Shown: positions 36,605-45,014 of the stretch, one piece after another
Layout of the letters: every line of letters starts with the position of its first letter
Position numbering within the stretch: the first letter of the stretch is position 1
Source: JANQQC01 sp965262255
GTDB taxonomy: Bacteria; Pseudomonadota; Alphaproteobacteria; Caulobacterales; Hyphomonadaceae
Length of the DNA stretch: 64,000 nucleotides
Assembly (NCBI GenBank): GCA_965262255.1
Contig: OZ253505.1
Coordinates: 3,658,001-3,722,000, forward strand
Direction of reading: 5' to 3'
The notes under the pieces: generated by a model
Seen by the model: the letters and a program-made list of their open reading frames with translations, nothing else
What the model was told of the DNA's origin: nothing
Database searches by the model: none
Position numbers and translations under genes: made by a program

Positions 36605-38371
36605 ATCGCCTATGATTAACTGCATATGTACACGAAAACATTGGTTCCTCATCGATCAAAAAATACCGATTTTGAACAAAAATATGGATAAAAATGTTTT
36701 CTTAGAGAATGAATTTAAAATTTTGTGAAAAATAGGTAGATTTGACAGAATCATAGGAAATGCAGACGCAGTTTTCCTGTAGTGATGAATATTTTCAGTC
36801 ACTTTTTTAGTGTTTTTATGTGTGTTATGCAGGTTTTGGAATCTTCGGTGGTGGAATTGGTTTAACTTTAGCTAATTTATTGTCAAGGTAATTGATTATA
36901 AGTCTTAAGTTCTTTGCACATCCGCACATAGTCGCATGGAACTTACTACCTTCAATACCTTGTAATGGACAGATCCTTAAACGTCCTTCGTTCTTCATAT
37001 GTCCGATCGTTGCTTCAACTAGAGTTCGACGATTGAGAGTTTTCCGAAGTTTATTGGGAATATCCTGTTTGTTGGTTGACATGTTTACAATAACATCTGT
37101 AACTCCATGCCCCTTGTATCCTCTATCTACTGTTGCTTCTATGACTTTGACATTGGTATTCTGAAATGTTCTGTCGATCGCATCACGAAGTGTATGTCCA
37201 TCATGAGGATTTCCTTCTAACGCTTCCATGTCAACTACCAGTCCTTCCTTGTGTGTCGTCGTTACAGAAAATTTATTACCTAAATGTAAGTTTTGCGGTC
37301 CATCTCCCTTCCGAATAAACCTGACATCAGGTTCGTGTATTGAACATGGCTTTTTCTCGTTTTCACATCTCTCAGGGAAGCATAATCGTTCTACAGTGTC
37401 TATAGTCTTTTGAAGTTTCTCACTAATTTTAAAATCTTGGATTTTCTTTGCCTCGTTTCGTATATCTCTGAGTAACTTGTCAATGATCTCATTCTGAGAG
37501 TTTATGATCTTCTCATACTTCTCTTTCTTTTGTTTATCTTTCGGTCTAATACACCGTGCACTATTAAAAAGTTTTCGTCCTTTTCTAGCATACGTTCGTA
37601 CTATTGTGAGACCATCTTTTCGTGCATTTCGAACTAACGCTTTGTGACCTTTCTCTCTTAACGCAAAATCTTTCGGATAAGCGATATTTTTTCCCATTAC
37701 TGTTGTATCGACGATAACCTTTTTTAAACTAGCCCTCTTGATCGCGCCCGCTTTCAATGCGATCTCAAGTGTTAATCTGAGTAAATCATTAGCACCATTC
37801 TTTGCTACCCGTTGTCGCCATCTTACCAAGGTCGACTGATCAATTGGTTCTTTGGGAGTATATTTTATTTCTCCACTGAAGTACTGAAAAACTGGCATAT
37901 CTCTCCAGTGGGCTAACAAAGCTTTATCCGAGTAACCGAATAAATCCTGGAGCAACATTAATGACGCAATCAAACGGGGATGAGTCGCAGGCCGTCCGGT
38001 ACCTGCACTACCGTCCTCTGCCTCAAATAGTTTGTCCCATTTTTCTTCTATACTCGTCCAGTCAATTAAGTCTGAAAGAGCTCGCAAAACATGTGACTTT
38101 GGGATCAGTTTGTCCAAAGAAACATCGTAAAATGAGAACTGTCGTTCTTGTCGTTTGGATTTCACGTTTTCTGACCTTTTTTGCAAAATTTTGTTACCCC
38201 ACGGTAAACTATAATAATTGTGTCGATACAATACCATGCGACAAACTATCGCACCATTGAAAAATATTCGATTTTGTTAAGTTTTGTCAAACCGACTGCT
38301 TTAGAAACCAACAGATACTAATAAGTCTGTAAAAACAATAGAGTAATCTGCACGAGTTATTCATAGGCGAT
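36605..38371 (-). mobile_element. IS5-like insertion sequence, intact copy
   Basis: 1767 bases. It has inverted ends ATCGCCTATGA-TTAACT and ATCGCCTATGA-ATAACT and a TA target duplication (36603-36604 and 38372-38373). Removing it plus one TA restores the RES reading frame (...VRI / IRTFY...). A near-identical copy in opposite orientation lies at 49751-51517. Confidence 0.9.
36825..38237 (-). CDS. IS5-type DDE transposase
   Basis: 470 aa, DDE_Tnp_1 fold. The N-terminal domain has YDVSLDKLIPKSHVLRALSDLIDW, then GRPATHPRLIASLMLLQDLFGYSDK. The first catalytic Asp is in KKVIVDTTVMGKNIAYP, the second in VEATVDRGYKGHGV (here EATVDRGYKG), and the Glu in RRTLVEATIGHMKNEGRL. It would excise and reinsert the element at TA sites. 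A later start at GTG (VKSKRQERQFSF), with an AAGGTC ribosome site, is as likely as the ATG at 38237. The reading frame is undamaged, so this copy could also supply transposase to the defective sister element. Confidence 0.92.
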   Translation of the reverse strand: MVLYRHNYYSLPWGNKILQKRSENVKSKRQERQFSFYDVSLDKLIPKSHVLRALSDLIDWTSIEEKWDKLFEAEDGSAGTGRPATHPRLIASLMLLQDLFGYSDKALLAHWRDMPVFQYFSGEIKYTPKEPIDQSTLVRWRQRVAKNGANDLLRLTLEIALKAGAIKRASLKKVIVDTTVMGKNIAYPKDFALREKGHKALVRNARKDGLTIVRTYARKGRKLFNSARCIRPKDKQKKEKYEKIINSQNEIIDKLLRDIRNEAKKIQDFKISEKLQKTIDTVERLCFPERCENEKKPCSIHEPDVRFIRKGDGPQNLHLGNKFSVTTTHKEGLVVDMEALEGNPHDGHTLRDAIDRTFQNTNVKVIEATVDRGYKGHGVTDVIVNMSTNKQDIPNKLRKTLNRRTLVEATIGHMKNEGRLRICPLQGIEGSKFHATMCGCAKNLRLIINYLDNKLAKVKPIPPPKIPKPA

Positions 38372-38409
38372 TAATTAGAACCTTCTATTCCTTTCAACCG
38401 TTAGGTGGT

Positions 38410-38459
38410 GGGGGGGGGGGGAACGAGCCTAGTCGGTTTAGCCCTGCCCCCCCCCCCCC
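38410..38459. repeat. G12 and C13 homopolymers inside the RES toxin gene
   Basis: G12 at 38410-38421 and C13 at 38447-38459, 25 bases apart. Read in the toxin frame they encode poly-Gly and poly-Pro on both sides of the NEPSRFSPAP motif, and the frame is open across both. As complementary runs they could also pair into a long hairpin. Confidence 0.8.
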
Positions 38460-38928
38460 AATTCAAGAGAAGTTCAATGGAGGTCTATTCCATATAATAT
38501 ATGGAGCTCAAACTATTGATTCCACTCTATATGAAACCCTAGTGCGAAGACGTTTTGACATCAACCCAGTCCGGATATTATCTCGCTCAGCATATCTTGA
38601 AAGTTCAGTTGTCAATTTTTTCGACCGAAATAACTCATAAGCTGACTCTACTGGATTTAACCCAAGGCAAGGCCACGTGCTACGGTGTACCAACTAATGT
38701 AATTAGAAGTTCCGACCACTATGAGTGTTAATACTTCTCTCAGTTTGTGCATGAGAATATGCCAGAAGTAGACGGATTCATATACTCAAGTCGATTTACG
38801 GAGGAGGAATGTTTAGCTCTCTACCGCGGTAGGGTGATTACTAAGTTAACAGTTACTAATCCAATTCCCTTGAATATAAACATAGTACGATTCGCTATGA
38901 AATCGAAGAATATACAAGTTGAGTAAAA

Positions 38929-39086
38929 TGAGACTGTTGCGAAACGCGTACGCGTAAACTCGCTCGAATTTCTCAGAATTTCTGTCTATTTGGATTGCCT
39001 AATGCCAGATTCGAAGGATACCTAGCTGCATAACTTCAAAATTTCTGTTGCGCTTTTCCCAAACTCTCTGTTTCGCAACAGTTTCA
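38929..39086. mobile_element. MITE-like element of 158 bp
   Basis: Bounded by TGAGACTGTTGCGAAAC and TTTCGCAACAGTTTCA (inverse). The homologous stretch at 42170 lacks it, which shows insertion into a duplicated sequence. It has no coding capacity. Confidence 0.75.
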
Positions 39087-39211
39087 AATTACATTGAAAC
39101 AACCAAAGTTTTGCATTAGAGTTAAAAAAAATTCTGATCAGTATCTGTTAACTCATAGTGGGCCTGCGACTTGGTAGTAGTTCGTGAGTTTGCCGAACTG
39201 TACACCTAACA

Positions 39212-39470
39212 GATTCGTAACCGTGTCTCGTTTGTCGCTCTGCTGTGTCGGTGGGGTTCAAATTGTTGGCAATGAATTAGAAGAGTTAAATGAAGGCTTT
39301 GACACCGATGGACTTAGTCGAGCGCTAGTTGCTGATGCTGACCTTCCAGTCCTGGTTAGATCGGAAAAAATCATTGTGTGCCCGCACTCCTTGCAGTCAG
39401 CGTGTAACTATCATGTATCGTCCTATCTGCGCCGGTTCCGGATTTTGTGAACATGACGACGGAGAACTTA
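39212..39470 (+). pseudogene. Duplicated 3' fragment of the old-yellow-enzyme gene
   Basis: Reads as a degraded copy of the end of the oxidoreductase at 45015-46250: CVGGVQIVGNELEELNEGFD matches CYIGGVQTIDNVKEVLKEGFD, and ADADLP matches ADPDLP. The Cys-rich end is scrambled by frameshifts. The sequence after it is collinear with the 46260-46530 region, so gene-pair copies A and B share a common duplicated origin. Confidence 0.8.
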
Positions 39471-39633
39471 ACAAAACGCCCGCGTCTGGCGGGAGTCAGC
39501 TTCCTTTCTTTTCTTTGATATCGGCGGGGGAGGACGAGAGTAGATATAAGTTCAAGAACCTACTCCGGAAGTGCTGTTGTCTCCGAACCTTTCAATAAAG
39601 TCACTATTTCTTCGCGTTTTCAGTGTTCTTCAC

Positions 39634-39661
39634 TTGCAATTAAGAATGAACTTACTATAAT
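39634..39661 (+). promoter_or_regulatory. Promoter candidate for pair copy A, 220-aa gene
   Basis: TTGCAA (39634-39639), 16 bases, TATAAT (39656-39661), about 120 bases before the start codon. The same arrangement is conserved in copy B. Confidence 0.5.
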
Positions 39662-39789
39662 AACAGCAGGAGTTGTACCAAAAGATAGCTGTCGGTTAGC
39701 CTTATACTATCTGTTTGCATTTGAATACCGTACAGACAACCGTTTTCCCCGTGCAACTTATTGACAATTGAGTGCCAATGGAGGCCGAA

Positions 39790-40452
39790 GTGCAATCCGA
39801 AATCTATCGCCATAGTCCGTTGAGCGAGTTGGACATGCAGGTATGGGAACGAAAATTCCATAACTTCATGAGTCCAGTCGAACTTAAAGCTCAGCACGAC
39901 CAGTTATTTAGAATCATGGGAACCTTAGAATTCTTTGTAAAGGCAGGTTTGACGTTCATGAGGGACGCATACGTTAGCGCCAAGTTCGGAAACATTAGAG
40001 ATGTCGAGAAAGTTCGATTAGTCCCAATGCCGAACAAAGAAAACCAGTGCGAGGTACTCGAAAACGGAAAAAGTGCTAACTATCAAGTTGTAAGGTTAGT
40101 CGAAGTCGATCCAAAACTTAGGGAGGCTTTCAAAAATGGTAAGCTTGCTCCCTTTGAACCAACAACAGAAGAAGAAATGACCGAAAATTTATATGAAGGT
40201 ATCAAGCTGACAGAACAGGCACTCATCGAAAAGAGTGAGAAAATTACAAGTGAAGAAGCGAAGCTCGTGATTTACTTTAATGTCTATGAACTGAAGGGAG
40301 AAACGATTTTCACTGATTTAGTCAGCGATATACTGAAATCCACCAATCATGGATTCTCTATCGTCAATTTCATTCGCCAAGGTAAGGTATACAAGTTTGG
40401 CCCTAATTTCGATCAGTTCAAAGAATATCGAAATAGAAATTACATTTTTTAG
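39790..40452 (+). CDS. Unrecognised 220-aa protein of the convergent pair, copy A
   Basis: The GTG at 39790 is preferred over the in-frame ATG at 39778: the sequence at that ATG is itself the GGAGG ribosome site, and copy C has ATG exactly at the equivalent position. I know no family for it. Features conserved in all copies are LSE-x-DM-x-x-WERKFH-x-FMSP-x-E (about 8-27), LFRI-x-GTL-x-FF (about 33-45), FMRDAY-x-x-AKFGNI (about 52-67), a Glu/Lys-rich helix (EEEMTENLYEGI), LVIYFNVYEL (about 158-170), and the end NFIR-x-GKVY-x-FGP. No signal peptide or membrane segment is visible. It converges with the HEPN-like gene, with three bases between the stops. The partnership is inferred from threefold conservation of the layout. 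Confidence 0.75.
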   Translation: MQSEIYRHSPLSELDMQVWERKFHNFMSPVELKAQHDQLFRIMGTLEFFVKAGLTFMRDAYVSAKFGNIRDVEKVRLVPMPNKENQCEVLENGKSANYQVVRLVEVDPKLREAFKNGKLAPFEPTTEEEMTENLYEGIKLTEQALIEKSEKITSEEAKLVIYFNVYELKGETIFTDLVSDILKSTNHGFSIVNFIRQGKVYKFGPNFDQFKEYRNRNYIF

Positions 40453-40455
40453 CCC

Positions 40456-41667
40456 TTACTCAATTTTTCTGTTAAGGTATGCGAATCTCAGGAAACGATC
40501 AAAGCGTTCCGCAATATATGAATTCTCCGTTAGAACAGTTATACTCTTATGACTTAGTAACCTGTCAAACATTGCCTCAGATATGTTGTTTGCTTCATTT
40601 ATCAATTTTTGAATAACTGGCGACGCTTCCTTACTAAAGTAGACGTTCCTTTCGCTAATGTACGCTGAATCTCCGGTATCCTGACCAATGTAGGTCAGTG
40701 CCAGCCAATTGAAAATGTTTGTTCTATGCTGTTCGGGACATTCATTTAGTGAACCAAGTTCAATAAACGATTGTAAGATTTCCAACTGTTGCTGTCCTTT
40801 ATACCAGTCTTCTCCAACCTCGATCATAGATAAATATATACTTTCATAAAACTTAGATTTCGATGAAGTCTCAATAAATCGAAGTACATCGGCGCATTTT
40901 AGTGATTCAACTAACTTAGAGTCGATGTGCCGGATTTTCGGATCGCTGTACTTCAAAGCAATTGCTTGTTTTGTGTGGTCAGAGAGACTCTCTCGAAGAT
41001 GTATCAGCGAGATAACTGAGTTTTGAGTTACCCGTATAAGTTCCGAGTTGTTTGTTGCTAAATCAATCAAAAATGTTGTTGCGTCAACCTGATTTTCAGG
41101 TGACATACTTCTGAATGAACTAAGTAAAAATTCACTCGGTACTGCGAGTTCTGTAAGCTTTAACAAAGATTCGAATTCATCGTATTCGTTGATTTCTTTC
41201 GTCTCTACGTTCAAGACTTCGTTTACACATACATCAAAGAATTTTACAGTTTCTAGCGAACTAACTTCGAAATACCTATCTTCATGTTCCAGTTTACATC
41301 TAATCTGATAGCATTCTGTCATCAGCTGCCATTGTTCAAAAGTAAGTAACATAGACTTGTAGGCTAGATTTAACAATACAGTTGTAGAAAGACCAGAAAT
41401 CGGATTCTCCGTGTTAGGAGATATGCTTGAAGTTGTACGTGCGACTTTGTAAACAAACTCCTCTCCCCAACGGCTAAGCTTATCTTTTATGTCCCATATT
41501 GCTGTATTAAAGAGTTTCTGACACGCACAACTATGATCTACAGAGATTAGCTGGCTCACTCGCTCGACTAACCTGCTGGTCTTCCAAGGTTCGCGTATCT
41601 CAGATAATTGTTGCCCGAGAAGTGCGATAGTATCAAATGTTAGCGTCTGTTTTACTTCGGTTTCCAT
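40456..41667 (-). CDS. HEPN-like 403-aa protein of the convergent pair, copy A
   Basis: The start METEVKQTLTF is chosen at ATG 41667, which has an AAGGAAG site; a longer frame adds eight residues. It is all-helical in character. Residues about 105-155 read FEQWQLMTECYQIRCKLEHED, containing R-x4-H (R-C-K-L-E-H), the catalytic motif of HEPN ribonucleases, within a helix-turn setting typical of that fold. The remaining 250 residues look like helical repeats and include FLIDLATNNSEL, IYLSMIEVGEDWYKGQQQL and FNWLALTYIGQ. I do not know a characterised member. The motif is kept in all three copies, including the broken one. A 20-base palindrome lies about 150 bases upstream. Confidence 0.75.
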   Translation of the reverse strand: METEVKQTLTFDTIALLGQQLSEIREPWKTSRLVERVSQLISVDHSCACQKLFNTAIWDIKDKLSRWGEEFVYKVARTTSSISPNTENPISGLSTTVLLNLAYKSMLLTFEQWQLMTECYQIRCKLEHEDRYFEVSSLETVKFFDVCVNEVLNVETKEINEYDEFESLLKLTELAVPSEFLLSSFRSMSPENQVDATTFLIDLATNNSELIRVTQNSVISLIHLRESLSDHTKQAIALKYSDPKIRHIDSKLVESLKCADVLRFIETSSKSKFYESIYLSMIEVGEDWYKGQQQLEILQSFIELGSLNECPEQHRTNIFNWLALTYIGQDTGDSAYISERNVYFSKEASPVIQKLINEANNISEAMFDRLLSHKSITVLTENSYIAERFDRFLRFAYLNRKIE

Positions 41668-41814
41668 CGATTCTTCCTTTGAGATATGCAATGTTGTGCT
41701 GTTCTAGAATGCCTTGTCAAGAAGATTGTCTAAGGTTCACAAACTTGATACTAATTTCGATCTAAAGTTTTGCTAAAGAGTGTTTTCAGGAAGATCCAGT
41801 ATTTTTACGTAGTC

Positions 41815-41834
41815 ATTGAAAAGATAATTTCAAC
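41815..41834. promoter_or_regulatory. Degenerate palindrome upstream of 403-aa gene, copy A
   Basis: ATTGAAAAGATAATTTCAAC, arms TTGAAA/TTTCAA. It is equivalent in position to the palindromes of copies B and C and is the least symmetric of the three. Candidate operator. Confidence 0.5.
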
Positions 41835-41879
41835 ACGTACAACAAAATTTTATTCTAATCTATTGACAATAGCTGAAAT

Positions 41880-42170
41880 AGTCAGTGCAATTTTTTGAAA
41901 GATTTTCCTTCACAAGGTTGGAAACGAAGCGATTAGATGAGTCCGACGGTTTCGACCACTATGAGCGCCAATATTTCTCTCATTTTGTAAACTATAATAT
42001 GCCAGAAGTAGACATGTTCATATACTCCAGTCGATTTTCGGGGGAGGAATGTTTAGCTCTCTACCACAGTAGAGTGATTACTAAATTAAAAAATTTTCTA
42101 ATCCAATTCCCTTGAATACAGACATTGTACGATTCGCTATGAAATCGAAGAATATACAAGTTAAGTAAAC
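41880..42170 (+). pseudogene. RES toxin C-terminal fragment, second copy
   Basis: Reads FDHYERQYFSHFVNYNMPEV then DMFIYSSRFSGEECLALYHS, then a one-base frameshift, then NPIPLNTDIVRFAMKSKNIQ. It parallels the end of the RES pseudogene at 38711-38927 but keeps the CAA where that copy has TAA. No 5' part of a toxin is present here. Confidence 0.7.
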
Positions 42171-42309
42171 TACGTTGAAACAACCAGAGTCTTGCATTAG
42201 AGTTAGCAAAATTCCTATTCAATATCTGTTAACTCAAAGCGGGCCTGCAACTTGGTAGTAGATGATGAATTTGCTGAACAGCACATCCAAATAACGGACA
42301 GAAAACCTA

Positions 42310-43869
42310 TCATTTGCTAGGTAGCAAGAATTTTTGAACCTTTCCGCCAGCATTTCGTGGCAGCGAACTCGTAAAGCTAACCCTACGCGGAACCTTAAAA
42401 TTGGCCATATTCTCACGCGACCAAGTCACGATATCCTTCTCGGTAAGCGTGACACCTTCCTTTAGAACAACGTGAGCATGACAAACCTCCCCTAACCTAT
42501 CGTCAGCGGCACCAACTACCGCAACATCTATGATCGCTTCGTGTTGAAGCAGAATGTTCTCTATTTCCGCCGGATAACAGTTGAAACCTCCGGTGATGAA
42601 CATATCTTTCGCTCGGTCTGTCACCTTTATGTATCCTGCAGAATTCTGAAATCCGATGTCTCCAGTCTTCAGCCAACCCTCTTCAGTTACAGTCTCACGG
42701 GTGGCCTCAGGATCATCCAAGTATCCTTGCATGACGTTATACCCTTTCACCCAAATCTCACCCTGCTCTCCGTCATCAACCTCTTCGCCTTTTTTATCGA
42801 CAATCTTAACCTCAACTCCCGGCAGAGGACGGCCTGAAAAGTTTGCTATCGTTTCTAAATCATCTTCTTTTCGAGATAACGAAACGGTTCCTGTCGCCTC
42901 CGTTAATCCATATCCGGTCAATACAGTCTCAAATCCCAGCAATGACTTCATTTCCTTAACAAGTTGCTCTGGTACACTGGCAGCTCCAGTAATCGTCCGT
43001 TTAAGTGACGAAATATCATAGTCGTTCAAATTAGGATAGTTGATTAGCGATTGAAATACAGTAGGAGGTCCTGGTAACACCGTTACTTTCTCTGATTCAA
43101 TCTGTCTCAACACCTCCTCAACGCCAAATACCTCCATAGGCAAAATCTTAACTCCACCGATCAGAGCCGCTAGCCAACCTGCTTTATATCCAAAAGCATG
43201 AAAAAACGGGTTGGCAATCAAATATACATCGCCTTTCTCAAGACCGACGGTGTTTGCCCATTCTGTGTAGATTGCAATGTTTTGACCGTGGGTTGTCATT
43301 GCTCCTTTAGGTTGCCCAGTAGTTCCCGAAGTATAAAGTATATCGCAAATCGAAGTGTCTTTTACTTTTGAGAATCGGTCTTTCAGGTTTCGATCAGTTG
43401 CACTCGACCCCAGTCTTTTAAAATTATGCCAGTCTTGCGCTGTTTCATCGGGAAACAGAATCCTGTTCTGTAGACTTGGTAGTTCCTCGTTCTCTATCGA
43501 ACGCAGGTAGTTTGTTCCTAAAAACTCCCTGACAGTGAACAAATACTTTGCGCGAGACCGCTTTAGAATATCGACAGCTTCGCCAGACTTATACCGAGTA
43601 TTAAGAGGCACTAGAACCCCGCCAGCCATTTGGCCCCCCAGTGCTGTTATAATCCATTCTGTGCTATTTGGAGCCCAAATAGCAAAGGTTTCGTTGATCT
43701 TCAGCCCATTAGCGATAAAGCTCTTGGCTATTGCTTCGACCTCAACCAGCAGTTCGGCATTTGTCCAAGCCCTTGTTTTGTCTTGCACTGCAATATCACT
43801 CGGTCTATTTTCGGCCGCAAAAAGCAAAATACTTGGGACTGTATTGCAAGATTCTGGTAAAATAGTCAC
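42310..43869 (-). CDS. fadD3: Acyl-CoA synthetase, FadD3-like (HIP-CoA ligase)
   Basis: 519 aa, AMP-forming ligase. P-loop YTSGTTGQPKGAMTTH (about 187-202), LTGYGLTEATGT (about 309-320), GWLKTGDIG and KDMFITGGFNCYPAEIE (about 425-441), and terminal Lys in NAGGKVQK are intact. Stretches such as VPLNTRYKSGEAVDIL, NPFFHAFGYKAGWLAAL and TVLPGPPTVFQSLI closely follow FadD3 of M. tuberculosis, which activates HIP, the acid released by HsaD, for C/D-ring degradation. This links it to the hsa/ipd operon 10 kb away. General fatty acyl-CoA ligase activity is the alternative. It is divergent from the SDR gene. Confidence 0.82.
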   Translation of the reverse strand: MTILPESCNTVPSILLFAAENRPSDIAVQDKTRAWTNAELLVEVEAIAKSFIANGLKINETFAIWAPNSTEWIITALGGQMAGGVLVPLNTRYKSGEAVDILKRSRAKYLFTVREFLGTNYLRSIENEELPSLQNRILFPDETAQDWHNFKRLGSSATDRNLKDRFSKVKDTSICDILYTSGTTGQPKGAMTTHGQNIAIYTEWANTVGLEKGDVYLIANPFFHAFGYKAGWLAALIGGVKILPMEVFGVEEVLRQIESEKVTVLPGPPTVFQSLINYPNLNDYDISSLKRTITGAASVPEQLVKEMKSLLGFETVLTGYGLTEATGTVSLSRKEDDLETIANFSGRPLPGVEVKIVDKKGEEVDDGEQGEIWVKGYNVMQGYLDDPEATRETVTEEGWLKTGDIGFQNSAGYIKVTDRAKDMFITGGFNCYPAEIENILLQHEAIIDVAVVGAADDRLGEVCHAHVVLKEGVTLTEKDIVTWSRENMANFKVPRRVSFTSSLPRNAGGKVQKFLLPSK

Positions 43870-43949
43870 TTTATTCTCTCTGTTGGACGTTAAAATCTAA
43901 AGATGAGTGAATCTATACGATTTTGGTGTGTATTTGTGGACAAATATTT

Positions 43950-44714
43950 ATGAAGTTCAAAGACAAGACTGTAATAGTCACTGGCGGTGGTCGGGGTACT
44001 GGTAAAGGCATCGCCGAAGAGTATCTTGTTAATGGAGCCAATGTCGTCATCTGTGGAAGACGCGAACCAAATTCTCTTCCTAAGGTGAAAGAACAATCGG
44101 CTATCTTTGTTAAGGCAGACATTCGGGAGGCTGAGCAAGCGGCATTAGTAATCAGAGAGGCTGTTAGGCTTACCGGTCGACTCGATGTTCTCATAAATAA
44201 TGCGGGAGGCGGACCACCCGTCGAATCTGCGACGGCCTCTCCAAGATTATCAGAATCTATCATCAAACTTAACTTGCTAGCCCCCCTATTCTGTGCTCAG
44301 TCAGCGTATTCAGCCATGCTTGATACTGCAGGGAGTGGGAGTATCGTCTCTATTGCCAGTGTTTCTGCCATCAGGCCTTCGCCTAGAACAGTTGCGTATG
44401 GAGCGGCTAAAGCAGGATTAATCAATTTGACTCGCTCCCTTGCTATGGAGTGGGCACCACATATCCGAGTGAATGCTATAATTGCTGGACTTATCAAGAC
44501 TGAGGCTTCTTTAGATCATTATGGCGGAACAGCTGGAATCGAGAGAATCGAACAAGCACTTCCTATGCAACGTATGGCTAATCCGAAAGATATAGCGAAT
44601 GCTTGTATTTACTTGACTTCTGACGAAGCTAAATACATCTCGGGAACTGCAATCGAAGTCCACGGCGGGGGTGAACCTCTAACGTTTCACGGTCTGGCTA
44701 AAACCGACATCTAA
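43950..44714 (+). CDS. Short-chain dehydrogenase/reductase, candidate IpdF or related steroid-fragment enzyme
   Basis: 254 aa from MKFKDKTVIVTGGG; an upstream in-frame ATG at 43923 would add nine residues and lacks family support. Classical SDR: cofactor motif TGGGRGTGKG (about 11-20), NNAGGG near 83, catalytic Ser in IVSIASVSA, and Y-x-x-x-K in VAYGAAKAGL. The Arg in ICGRRE suggests NADP(H) or a mixed preference. It is divergent from the FadD3-like gene, and SDRs of this size act on hydroxy-HIP-CoA or 3-hydroxyacyl-CoA intermediates in known steroid clusters. Substrate assignment is inference. Confidence 0.75.
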   Translation: MKFKDKTVIVTGGGRGTGKGIAEEYLVNGANVVICGRREPNSLPKVKEQSAIFVKADIREAEQAALVIREAVRLTGRLDVLINNAGGGPPVESATASPRLSESIIKLNLLAPLFCAQSAYSAMLDTAGSGSIVSIASVSAIRPSPRTVAYGAAKAGLINLTRSLAMEWAPHIRVNAIIAGLIKTEASLDHYGGTAGIERIEQALPMQRMANPKDIANACIYLTSDEAKYISGTAIEVHGGGEPLTFHGLAKTDI

Positions 44715-45014
44715 TTAAATCCATCTGAGTTAAAGTTCTTATAAAGTAAGTGATCGTTGTGAATCAATCACTTCAGTGAATCTAGTTGCCTCGAAATTAT
44801 TTATATTGTTTCGTTTTGACTCAAGCGCAGCTAATGTTGGTGGAAACCAGCCAAACTGAACGGATCGCTACATCCAAATGTCTTCACTATAGATTAGAAT
44901 GACTTAATTTGCGTTGAAACTCTGTCCACCTTAATTTCAGTATGCTAACATGTCATATAGAAAGCATTCGCTTCCGCACTAAGCACCATCAAACTTCAAC
45001 CAAATGGTAAGATC
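44715..45014. other. Intergenic region before the oxidoreductase gene
   Basis: Contains an inverted repeat AAGTGAT-12 bases-ATCACTT at 44748-44773 not followed by a T run, so it is more likely an operator or weak terminator of the SDR gene. Nothing else is recognised. Confidence 0.4.

Larger units (their letters stand above)
36471..38927 (+). pseudogene. RES-domain toxin gene, interrupted by an IS and further mutated
   Basis: The toxin starts at ATG 36471 (MSKVHSSEIL), is frameshifted near 36510, and continues as HSFLRIVAQPKNEIVNLFD to 36604, where the IS5-like element is inserted. After the element (38374) it resumes in frame as IRTFYSFQPL, six Gly from a G12 tract, NEPSRFSPAP, four Pro from a C13 tract, then FNGGLFHIIYGAQTIDSTLYETLV (RES core). 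A frameshift near 38635 leads to LTLLDLTQGKATCYG, then a TAA where a second copy has CAA, then MPEVDGFIYSSRF and EECLALY (the Y-x-S-R-F...C-x-A-L end of RES proteins) to 38927. Characterised RES toxins degrade NAD+. Both homopolymers are currently in frame. Confidence 0.75.
38711..42290. repeat. Direct repeats R1 and R2 flanking gene-pair copy A
   Basis: R1 (38711-39210, including the 158-bp MITE) and R2 (41951-42290) share the end of the RES toxin gene and about 130 bases beyond it (TTGCATTAGAGTTA, CTGTTAACTCA, GGGCCTGC-ACTTGGTAGTAG). R2 runs on into the 3' end of the fadD3-like gene. The block between them (OYE fragment plus gene pair A) therefore appears to have been inserted by duplication. 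Confidence 0.7.
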
